Shown: one piece after another, positions 27,419-34,927 of the stretch
Layout of the letters: every line of letters starts with the position of its first letter
Numbering within the stretch: the first letter of the stretch is position 1
NCBI GenBank assembly: GCA_016719785.1
Contig: JADJYJ010000020.1
Coordinates: forward strand, 62,001-126,000
DNA from: Candidatus Amarolinea dominans
GTDB taxonomy: Bacteria; Chloroflexota; Anaerolineae; SSC4; Amarolineaceae
Direction: 5' to 3'
DNA length: 64,000 nt
The notes under the pieces: generated by a model
Databases searched by the model: none
Told to the model about the DNA's origin: nothing
What the model saw: only the letters and a program-made list of their open reading frames with translations
Program-made: the position numbers and the translations under genes

Positions 27419-30400
27419 ATGAACCCCGCTGGGGCACTGCACATCCACCTCCTGGGATACTTCTCCCTGACCTGCGACGCACAGCCGCTGACCGCGTTCG
27501 ATCAGCCGCGGCTGCAGGCGCTGACCGCTTTCCTCGTCTTGCGATCCGGCGTTCCCCAAGAACGCCAGCAGATGGCCTGCCACTTCTGGCCCGACACCAC
27601 CGATGCCCAGGCCCGCTCGAACCTGCGCACCCTGCTCCATCGCCTGCGCGGGGCTTTACCCGATGCCGATCGCTTTCTCCGCTTCGACCAACACCATGTC
27701 GAATGGCGCGGCGACGGGCCGTTTCACCTGGACGCGGCCGATTTCGAGGCCGCGCTGGGGGCCGCCCACGACAGCAAGGCGCTGCAGGCCGCCGTGGACC
27801 TCTACAGCGGCGATCTGCTGCCCACCTGCTACGATGAGTGGATCATGCGGCCGCGCGAACGGCTGCGCCAGATGTTCCTGCAGAGCCTGCAGCGCCTGGC
27901 TGCTGCATACGAAGCCGGGCGCCAGTTCGACCCGGCGCTGCGCTGCGCCGAGCGCCTGCTGACCGCCGACCCGGTGATGGAGGCCAACCACCGCCGCCTG
28001 ATGCACCTGCACCTCGCGAACAACGACCGCGCCGCAGCCCTGCACGCCTATCACCGCTGCGCCGCGCTGCTGCGCCGGGAATTGAACGTTGATCCCCATC
28101 CCCGCACCCAGGCGCTCTACCAGCGCGTGCTCGAGCAGGCCGCAGGCGACCCTGACCAGGACACTGCGCCCCTGCCTTCCCTGTCCCCGCTCAGCACACC
28201 GCGCCTGGTGGGGCGCCAGGCCGAATGGGCGCAGTTGCTGGAACGCTGGCAGGCGGCCGCGGCCGGCAGCCCCGGCCTGGTCCTGCTCAGCGGCGAGGCT
28301 GGCGTGGGAACCACGCGGCTGGCCGAAGAGCTGGTCGCCTGGCTGTGGCGGCGAGGCCGTGATGTGGCCGTGGCCCGCTGCGACCCGTCCGTTCAACCGC
28401 TGCCCTTCGCACCCGTCGCTGCCTGGCTGCGCAGCCCGTGCCTGCAAGCCCGCCTGTCTGCCCTGGATGACGGCCGCCTGGCCGAGATTGCCCGCCTGCT
28501 GCCGGAGGTGCTGACGTCGCGGCCCGGCCTGACCGCACCCGGCCCGCTGCTCGAGGCCTGGCAGCGCCGGCGCTTCTTCGAAGCCCTGGCCGCGCCGCTG
28601 CTCAACCCGCCGCGGCCGCTGCTCCTCCTGGCCGATGACCTGCACCTGGGCGATGAACAGACCCTGGCCTGGCTGCATTACCTGCTCAGCCAGGCCGGAC
28701 GCGCGCCGCTGCTCGTGCTGGGCACGGTGCGCCGCGAGGAGATTCAGGCCGACCATCCCCTGCACGACCTGCGCCGCCGCTTGCAGGCGTCTGGCCGTTG
28801 GCTCGAGCTGACCCTGGCGCCGCTCAACGTGCATGAATGCGGCGAGCTGGCCGCCCAACTGGCCGGCCGACCGCTGACGCCGTGCGAGATTCGCCACCTC
28901 CATCACGACAGCGAGGGCAACCCCCTGTTCCTGGTCGAGACCGTGCGCGCCGGTTCGATGACCGCGCCCGGCGCGCAGCCCAACCCCGATCCTGACCCCG
29001 CCGGGCCGCTCTGCCCGCTCTGCCCGCTGCACATCCGCCAGCCGCTCAAGGTACAGGCGGTGCTCGAACAGCGCCTGGCGCAGCTCTCCGCGGCCGGCCG
29101 CAGCCTGGCCCAGGTTGCCGCGGTGCTGGGCCGCCAGTGTACCCTGGACGCTTTGCGTCGCGTCAGCGGCCTGGACGAAGCCGGCCTGCTGACGACGCTG
29201 GACGAGTTGTGGCGCCGGGGCATCGTGCGCCAGCAGGGCGCGGACGGTTACGATTTCAGCCATGACAAGCTGCGCGCCGCGGCCTACACGCAGTTGAGCG
29301 CGCCCCAACGCCGGCTGCTGCATCGCCGCGCCGGCCAGGCGCTGCAAGAGGCAGCGCCTGCGCCGGTCAACCGCGCGGCGCAGGCGGCGCATCATTTCGA
29401 GGAGGCCGGCGAGGCCGCGGCCGCCGTGACCTGGTGGCTGCAGGCTGGCGATGAAGCGCGCAGCGTCGCGGCCGTGCTCGAAGCGGATGCCTGCTATCGT
29501 CGCGCCGCGGCTCTCCTGCACGCGCAGGGCAACGCGGCCGGCGCGGGTCAGGCCATGCTCCGGCTCGGCCAGACCCATCACGCCGCCTTCGATTTCAGCG
29601 CGGCCAGCGCGGCCTACGCGACCGGCTTTGGCCTGCTGGCGCAGCAGCCGGCCTGGTCGGCGGTCGCCGCGCCGCACGCCGCCCTGCACCTGGCGCGGCT
29701 GATCCCGCAAACGCTCGATCCCGCGGCCGACGATGGCCGCGACGCCTGGCTGATTGACCAGCTCTTCTGCGGCCTGGTGGCCGAAGGCCCGGACATGACC
29801 ATCGTGCCCGATATCGCGGCCGACTGGCAGGTCGAGGCAGCCGGCCGCGTCTACACGTTCCGCCTGCGGCGTGATGTCGCCTGGTCCGACGGCGCGCCGG
29901 TCACCGCGGCCGATTTTGCGTTTGCCTGGCGCCGCGCCCTCGATCCGGCTACGGCCGCGCCTTTTGCGCGCCTGTTGGGCGACATCGCCGGCGCGGCGGC
30001 CCTGCTGGCCGGGGAGACCATCCAATCGGATCAGCTCGGCGTGCAGGTCCTGGACCCCTTCACGCTGCGCGTCACCCTGGCCGAGCCGGTCAACAGCTTT
30101 CTCTACGTGCTGGCGCACCGCGTCGCCTTTGCCGTGCCGCGTCACGCGCTGGCGCAGCATGGCCGCGCCTGGAGCGCGCCCGCGCACCTGGTGAGCAACG
30201 GCCCGTTTCGCCTGGCCGCCTGGCAGCAAGGCAAAGCCCTGACTCTGGAACGCAACGCTGATTATCATGCGCCCGCGACGGGTCGGTTGGCGGGCAACGT
30301 GGGGCGGGTGGAGGTGACGCTGCTGACCGATTGGGAGGAGCAGGCGCCGTTGTACGAGGCCGGTCAGTTGGACGTGCTGGCTCTGCATCGCCTGCCGCGG

Positions 30401-31186
30401 ACGAAAGCGGTACACTTGCACCGGCGCCATACGGGGGAGTTCAGCTCCGTGCCCGACCTGCGCGTGGACTACCTGGCCTTCGACACACGGCGGCCGCCCT
30501 TCGACGATGCGCGCGTGCGCCGGGCGTTCGTCCTGGCGACCGACCGCGCGCATCTGGCCGCGGCGCGCCTGTTCGGCTATGATTCACCGGCGACGGGGGG
30601 CTTCATCCCGCCCAACCTGCCGGGGCATGCCGCGGACACGGCTCTGCCCTACGCGCCAGGGCAGGCGCAGCAGCTCCTGGCCGCGGCCGGCTATCCGGGC
30701 GGGCAGGGTCTGCCGCTGATCGAACTGTGGGGCGGTGAAAGTTCAAGCGTTTGGGCTTCGGTGAGCGAATACCTGGCGCAGCAGTGGCAGGAGGTCCTGG
30801 GCGTGCGCAGCCAGGTACGGAGCGTGGAAGCCGGGCAGGTGATCCGCTTCGCGGGCGTGGGAGGTCCGCATATCCTTTTCGTGGGCTGGCGCGCCGATTT
30901 TCCAGACCCGGACAACTTCCTGCGCCTGGCGCCCATCGGCTTGCAGACCGGCTGGCGCCATGCCGCGTACGATGACCTCGTTGCCAGGGCCAGGACCGAG
31001 CGCGACGCGGTCGAGCGCCTGCGCCTTTACCGGCAGGCCGAAACCATCCTCGCGACCGAAGCGCCCGTCCTGCCGCTCACCTACCATCGCTGGAGCGCGC
31101 TGGTCAAGCCGGCCGTCACCCGTTTCCCCATCTCGCCCATGCGGCGCTGGTTCCTGAAGGATGTCGTCGTTGCCCAGGGTGGGTGA
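27419..31186 (+). CDS. BTAD regulator fused to STAND-like ATPase (Walker A lysine lost) and peptide-binding SBP family 5 domain
   Basis: 1255 residues. N-terminal winged helix (IHLLGYFSLTCDAQPLTAF, RSNLRTLLHRLRGALP) and BTAD domain (about 1-245), ATPase with Walker A-like GEAGVGTT at 292-299, where the invariant Lys is Thr298, and an intact Walker B LLLLADDLHLGD (Asp407). From about residue 766 it is an extracytoplasmic-type solute-binding domain of the oligopeptide/nickel family: GRVYTFRLRRDVAWSDGAPV, FAFAWRRALDP, NGPFRLAAW and VRRAFVLATDR. It has no signal peptide or membrane helix, so the SBP part is a cytoplasmic ligand sensor, as in SgrR. Ligand and targets are unknown. Confidence 0.83.
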   Translation: MNPAGALHIHLLGYFSLTCDAQPLTAFDQPRLQALTAFLVLRSGVPQERQQMACHFWPDTTDAQARSNLRTLLHRLRGALPDADRFLRFDQHHVEWRGDGPFHLDAADFEAALGAAHDSKALQAAVDLYSGDLLPTCYDEWIMRPRERLRQMFLQSLQRLAAAYEAGRQFDPALRCAERLLTADPVMEANHRRLMHLHLANNDRAAALHAYHRCAALLRRELNVDPHPRTQALYQRVLEQAAGDPDQDTAPLPSLSPLSTPRLVGRQAEWAQLLERWQAAAAGSPGLVLLSGEAGVGTTRLAEELVAWLWRRGRDVAVARCDPSVQPLPFAPVAAWLRSPCLQARLSALDDGRLAEIARLLPEVLTSRPGLTAPGPLLEAWQRRRFFEALAAPLLNPPRPLLLLADDLHLGDEQTLAWLHYLLSQAGRAPLLVLGTVRREEIQADHPLHDLRRRLQASGRWLELTLAPLNVHECGELAAQLAGRPLTPCEIRHLHHDSEGNPLFLVETVRAGSMTAPGAQPNPDPDPAGPLCPLCPLHIRQPLKVQAVLEQRLAQLSAAGRSLAQVAAVLGRQCTLDALRRVSGLDEAGLLTTLDELWRRGIVRQQGADGYDFSHDKLRAAAYTQLSAPQRRLLHRRAGQALQEAAPAPVNRAAQAAHHFEEAGEAAAAVTWWLQAGDEARSVAAVLEADACYRRAAALLHAQGNAAGAGQAMLRLGQTHHAAFDFSAASAAYATGFGLLAQQPAWSAVAAPHAALHLARLIPQTLDPAADDGRDAWLIDQLFCGLVAEGPDMTIVPDIAADWQVEAAGRVYTFRLRRDVAWSDGAPVTAADFAFAWRRALDPATAAPFARLLGDIAGAAALLAGETIQSDQLGVQVLDPFTLRVTLAEPVNSFLYVLAHRVAFAVPRHALAQHGRAWSAPAHLVSNGPFRLAAWQQGKALTLERNADYHAPATGRLAGNVGRVEVTLLTDWEEQAPLYEAGQLDVLALHRLPRTKAVHLHRRHTGEFSSVPDLRVDYLAFDTRRPPFDDARVRRAFVLATDRAHLAAARLFGYDSPATGGFIPPNLPGHAADTALPYAPGQAQQLLAAAGYPGGQGLPLIELWGGESSSVWASVSEYLAQQWQEVLGVRSQVRSVEAGQVIRFAGVGGPHILFVGWRADFPDPDNFLRLAPIGLQTGWRHAAYDDLVARARTERDAVERLRLYRQAETILATEAPVLPLTYHRWSALVKPAVTRFPISPMRRWFLKDVVVAQGG

Positions 31187-31213
31187 ATTGGGGCCGGGGT
31201 GGGCAGTCACCGA

Positions 31214-31285
31214 TCATGGTTGGGTGCGAACTCATGATTGGGTGCGAACTCATGATTGGGTGCGAACTCATGATTGGGTGCGAAC
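31214..31285. repeat. 18-bp tandem repeat, four copies
   Basis: Four copies of CATGATTGGGTGCGAACT follow one another directly after the BTAD-SBP gene (first copy has one change). The unit is exactly 18 bp. Confidence 0.9.
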
Positions 31286-31299
31286 TGTCATTGGAATAG

Positions 31300-31620
31300 C
31301 TGCGTCCCGTAGGGACGTATTGACTTTAGCCGACGACGCACCGCCACATCCGTCGTCCCGTAGGGACGATTGAATGAGGCCACGACCTAAGGTCACGTGT
31401 CCCTACGGGACTGGGTCTGCCTGGGGGCTAGGTCCGTTCCCTGGGCGCCGGGCGTTCGCCGTCGCATGCCGCGGGGACCGTCCCTTGGGACGGGCGGATC
31501 GTGCGATCCGTGCAGGTCACGTGTCCCTACGGGACACTGCGCGATCTGGCCGGATGGCGCGGCTAAGGTCACGTGTCCCTACGGGACACTGCGCGATCAC
31601 GCCTCGCGGACCCGGGCGTT
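31300..31620. repeat. GTCCCGTAGGGAC palindromes and GGTCACGTGTCCC repeats
   Basis: Small palindromes of the type GTCCCGTAGGGAC and TCCCTACGGGA occur at least six times, three with the flank AAGGTCACGTG (about 31391, 31505 and 31565). No gene is seen in 31187-31647. Confidence 0.8.
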
Positions 31621-31647
31621 CGCCGTCGCGATGCAAGAAAGCCATCA

Positions 31648-32787
31648 TCACCAGGCGCGGCGGATCAAGTTCGCCCCCGTCAGCCAGGTTGGCCGGAGAA
31701 ATGGAAGAGAATCGGCGGCGCCGCCAGCAAGCACTCGCGGGATAATCTCCTGATAAATTGGATTGGCAATGACTAGACCCCGCTCAGGGTCGCGTGTAAC
31801 CAGTCCCAAGTCAATGACAAAACGGCGGTCATCGCTGGACACATCGCCTAACGACTGACCGGCCAGCATCGGCTCGATGATCTGGCGCATCCGCGGCTCG
31901 CGCAGCCGCTCGGCCAGGCTGTCCAGGTGGGTCTCCTGGCGCTGGATCAGGATTTCTTTGGCCTGCTCGATGTGATCGGCAGTGATGGGGTGGGTCGGTT
32001 CAGGCGCCAGCTCCTCGACCGCGACCTTGGCCAGGGCGTTGACCAGCCAGGGCTGGCCCTGGGTCAAGGTAAAGGCCAGTGCAGTCGCCTCTGCGGTGAA
32101 AATCTGGCCGGTGTCGCTCGTGTGCTGCGCGTAGAGCGCCGCCACTTCCTCCGCCGTAAAATTGCCCACCGTCAGCGAGCGGGTCTTGATGTTGAACGGG
32201 CTGGCGGTGTTGAGCCGTTCGCTGCCGCCGGCGGCCACCTTGTAATCGCGCACATCCCGCATGCCGATCAAGGCCACGGACCAGGGGAAGCCGGCCGGGC
32301 GGTCCGCAAAGCCTGAGCGCAGTTGGCGCAGCACCGAGATCAGCGCGACATCCTGCAGCGCATCAATCTCATCCATGAAGAGCACCAGCGGTCGCGGGGC
32401 AACCTGCGCCCACTGCTGCAAAGCGGCGCGAATGCGCTGCCCCTCCGTTTCCATTGGCCAGGACGGCGGCTGCAGATCGGCCGGCAGGCGCACGCTGGCC
32501 GCATTGCGCCACTCAGCCAGGATTGCCAGCTCGGCCGCGCCCGGATCGGTGTTGAACGCCGCGCCGACCTCGACCGAGAGCAGCACCGCGACATAGCGGC
32601 CCGAAGCGGTCAGTTCACGCGCCAGCATCGTCATGGCCGTCGTCTTGCCGGTTTGCCGCGGGGCGTGGATGACGAAATAGGCCTGCTGCTCGATCAACGG
32701 CCGCGCGCCGGCCACGCGCGCCGCGGCGGGCAGCATGTAGTGGATATCGGGCTTGCACGGCCCGGCGGTGTTGAACCAATGCGGCAT
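31648..32787 (-). CDS. AAA-like ATPase, paralogue of the AAA-nuclease protein without the nuclease domain
   Basis: 379 residues from ATG 32787 (AGGAGG upstream). MPHWFNTAGPCKPDIHYMLP, Walker A APRQTGKTT, Walker B LVLFMDEIDAL, GMRDVRDYKV and LTQGQPWLVNALAKVAVEEL align along the whole length with residues 1-350 of the protein at 21958. It then ends in a short unrelated tail (ADSLPFLRPTWLTG), with no PD-(D/E)XK region. This may be natural or the result of a rearrangement at about 31740. The frame is open 90 bp further upstream but the AGGAGG supports this start. Confidence 0.8.
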   Translation of the reverse strand: MPHWFNTAGPCKPDIHYMLPAAARVAGARPLIEQQAYFVIHAPRQTGKTTAMTMLARELTASGRYVAVLLSVEVGAAFNTDPGAAELAILAEWRNAASVRLPADLQPPSWPMETEGQRIRAALQQWAQVAPRPLVLFMDEIDALQDVALISVLRQLRSGFADRPAGFPWSVALIGMRDVRDYKVAAGGSERLNTASPFNIKTRSLTVGNFTAEEVAALYAQHTSDTGQIFTAEATALAFTLTQGQPWLVNALAKVAVEELAPEPTHPITADHIEQAKEILIQRQETHLDSLAERLREPRMRQIIEPMLAGQSLGDVSSDDRRFVIDLGLVTRDPERGLVIANPIYQEIIPRVLAGGAADSLPFLRPTWLTGANLIRRAW

Positions 32788-32797
32788 CACGAACCTC

Positions 32798-33442
32798 CTA
32801 CGCTGCGCCCGGATCGTCCATCTCGAGTTTGCCCAGGGCGATGAGGCTTTCGAGGTCTTCCAGGCCATCCGGGGCAAACTGGTGAAACAGGTCGCGCACC
32901 TGCGCCAGGGTGGCTGCGTCTGCCAGTCCGAGCATGTGGGTCAAATCGCCCAGGTCAATCGTCCGGCTGGCGTTGAACTTCATCAGCGCCAGGTAGGGGA
33001 GTGGCAACACCGGCAGCCCTTGCGCGTCGCGGTTGCTCTGCGCAGCCTGCAGCGCCAGCGGCCACCAGGGTTCGGCTCCTGCGATGACAGCGACGGGGAT
33101 TCCCTGCGGACTTTGCCAGCGCGTGCCGCCGATGCTCAGCGAGCCAAGCAGTGTGAAGCCGGCCGCGCGCAATTTGCGCGTCACCGCCTGGGTATCGCGG
33201 CTTTCGATGACAAGATCGAGATCGCGCGTGGATCGCTCCGGCATGTAGAGCCGCGTGGCGGCGGCGCCGGCCACAGCCCACAAGATGGGGGCCAGCACAG
33301 GCGTCAGATCAGGCCATTGGGTCATGGTCGTTCTTTCCTCCAGGAAACTACGCGCGCTGCCGCTGCCAGGGCGCTGGCGCCGCCTGGCCATGTCAATGAT
33401 CGTGCGTCGCGTCGGAATAGCGGATTCGATGGTTGTGGTCAT
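32798..33442 (-). CDS. Nucleotidyltransferase-fold protein (MNT/AbiEii-like)
   Basis: 214 residues from ATG 33442; an inner ATG at 33325 is an alternative. The core reads LWAVAGAAATRLYMPERSTRDLDLVIESRD, a nucleotidyltransferase fold with the DLDL acidic pair, and a helical C-terminus (ALMKFNASRTIDLGDLTHML). This type is common as stand-alone or toxin-like NTases. It is 4 bp behind a 50-residue ORF and 10 bp before the AAA-like gene, so the three form one operon. Confidence 0.7.
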   Translation of the reverse strand: MTTTIESAIPTRRTIIDMARRRQRPGSGSARSFLEERTTMTQWPDLTPVLAPILWAVAGAAATRLYMPERSTRDLDLVIESRDTQAVTRKLRAAGFTLLGSLSIGGTRWQSPQGIPVAVIAGAEPWWPLALQAAQSNRDAQGLPVLPLPYLALMKFNASRTIDLGDLTHMLGLADAATLAQVRDLFHQFAPDGLEDLESLIALGKLEMDDPGAA

Positions 33443-33446
33443 GGGC

Positions 33447-33599
33447 TTATGACGCCGGGGGCAGTTCGTCGCCGGCGATTGGCGTCGCACTGCCGGCTTT
33501 CTCCAGAATCGCCAGAAAATCGGCGACTGGCGCCGCACTGGCAGCGTCCACGTCTGGCGACGCTTCGACTTCGACAACGATATCGGGTGCAGAAGCCAT
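33447..33599 (-). CDS. Small acidic protein, possible partner of the nucleotidyltransferase
   Basis: 50 residues from ATG 33599 with AAGGAG 8 nt upstream. The sequence (MASAPDIVVEVEASPDVDAA, ADFLAILEKAGSATPIAG) is acidic and has one predicted helix. No family recognised. The stop is 4 bp before the nucleotidyltransferase start and an extended -10 lies upstream, so it is probably the first gene of the operon and might be an antitoxin-like partner. Confidence 0.5.
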   Translation of the reverse strand: MASAPDIVVEVEASPDVDAASAAPVADFLAILEKAGSATPIAGDELPPAS

Positions 33600-33647
33600 C
33601 TCATTACTCCTTCCCTGCGCAACGATCACAATCTGGCGCTGGATCGA

Positions 33648-33656
33648 ATTTTAGCA
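33648..33656 (-). promoter_or_regulatory. Extended -10 upstream of the small acidic ORF
   Basis: Reverse strand TGCTAAAAT (TG-C-TAAAAT), 48 bp before ATG 33599. No clear -35 is visible. Confidence 0.4.
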
Positions 33657-33693
33657 CAAGCTGGCCCGCCAAGCGAATTGCCCGCGCAATTCC

Positions 33694-34723
33694 AGGAATT
33701 CCATAATGTAGGCGTTGATCGGACCTGGATTGGAGGCTTCAGCCGGTTTCTTGGCCAGCAAAGCCGCAAACTGCACCGGCTAAAGCCTCGATTCCGGTCA
33801 AGGCCCGGGGGGGCGCCTTCCCCGCCGGGGGCGGGGGGCCCGGGGGGGGGCCCCGCCGGGGGGCCGCCCCCCGGGGGGGGGCCCCCGGGGGGGCCCCCGC
33901 CCGCCCGCTCGCCCGGGGGGGGGGGGCCCCCCCGCGGTTTCGCGGGGGCGGGGGGGGGGCCCGCCGGGGGGGCCGCCGGGGCCCCCCGGGGGGGGGGGGG
34001 CCCCGGGCGGGGGGGCGCCGGGGGGGCGCGCCGCGCCCGGGGGGGGGCGGGGCGGCCGGCCGGGCGGGGGCGGGGGGGGGGGGGGGGGGCGGCCCCCCGG
34101 GGGGGGGGGGGGGGGGGCCCCGGCCGGCTTGGGGGGGGGGGGGGGGCCCGCCCGGGGGGGGGGGGGGCGGGGGGTCCCCGGCCCGGGGGGGGGGGGGGGC
34201 CGGGGGCGGGGGGCGCCGGGGGGGGGGGGGGGGGGGCGGGGCGCCCCCGCCGGGCCCCGGGGGGCGCCGGGCCGGGGGCCGCCGCCGCCCGCCGGGGGCC
34301 GCGGGCCCGGGCCCCCCGGGCGGGGGGGGCGGGGCGGGGGCCCCGCCCCCGCGGCCCCCCCCCCCCGGGGGGGGGGGGCCCGCGGGGGCCGCGCCCCCTT
34401 TCGCGGGGGGGGGCCCCGCCCCCCGCTTTCGGGCCGGGGGGGGGGGGGGCGGGCCCGGGGCCCCGCCGGGCCCCCCCGCCCCGCCCGCCGCGGGGGGGGC
34501 CGGGGGGGGCGGCGGCGGGGGCCCCCCCCCCCCCCGCTTTCCGCGGGGGGGGGGGGGGCCGGGGGGCCCCCCTTGCCGCGGGGGGGGGCCGCGGGGGGGG
34601 CGCCCCCGCCGCCGGGGCCCCCGGGGCGCCCGGGCGGGGCCCCCGGGCCCCCCCCCCGCCCCCCCCCCCCCCCCCCCCCCCCCCCCCGCGCCGGGCCCCC
34701 CGGGCCCCCCATTTGGAATTCCT
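33694..34723. mobile_element. Second copy of the MITE-like family, interior replaced by a G/C tract
   Basis: Terminal repeats AGGAATTCC (33694-33702) and GGAATTCCT (34715-34723) and inner arms GGAGGCTTCAGCCGGT and CACCGGCTAAAGCCTCG (about 33732-33790) match the element at 18993. A direct repeat GCGCAATTCC (33684-33693 and 34724-34733) flanks it. The left half is normal sequence but the interior from about 33804 to 34710 is almost only G and C. A normal copy would be 120-200 bp. Confidence 0.75.
33804..34710. other. About 900 bp of near-pure G/C, probably assembly or base-calling artefact
   Basis: Long runs of G with shorter runs of C, virtually no A, and only occasional T in motifs such as GCTTTCG. 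Open frames on both strands encode only Gly, Pro, Arg and Ala and are not genes. Possible explanations are no-signal base calls at a strong hairpin or a real low-complexity tract. Confidence 0.8.
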
Positions 34724-34768
34724 GCGCAATTCCAGGTACAGGGCCCATCCAACCACAAAAAACACACC

Positions 34769-34817
34769 TGTGAAATCTTTCCTGAAACGCTTTTGAAGCG
34801 GTCGCTGTGCTATACTG
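34769..34817 (+). promoter_or_regulatory. Promoter cassette 2, copy 1
   Basis: 49 bp starting TGTGAAATCTTTCCTG and ending TGTGCTATACTG, 46/49 identical to 38271-38319. TGCTATACT is an extended -10, and CGCTT-TTG-AAGCG is a small dyad upstream of it that may bind a regulator. It precedes the secreted propeller gene. Confidence 0.6.
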
Positions 34818-34882
34818 TAAGCGGGAATAGATTTCACTCCTCCGCCTACGGGGGCAGGCGCAATTCGTGCCCGCTTGCAGTA
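34813..34882. repeat. TIR element (TACTGYAAGCGGG family), short copy
   Basis: Inverted ends TACTGTAAGCGGG (34813-34825) and CCCGCTTGCAGTA (34870-34882) enclose 44 bp. The left end overlaps the -10 of the promoter cassette, so the element forms the 5-prime leader of the propeller gene. A longer copy lies at 39967-40129. Confidence 0.7.
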
Positions 34883-34927
34883 CATAGTGGGCTGGAAGTC
34901 GAGATGCAGAAACGAGGAAGATGAGCG

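Noticed and set aside
27656..30553. 965-codon minus-strand frame opposite the BTAD-SBP gene
   Set aside because: Shadow with biased composition; the real gene is on the plus strand with a promoter and RBS.
33626..34885. Long open frames in the G/C tract
   Set aside because: They consist only of Gly, Pro, Ala and Arg and come from the low-complexity tract.
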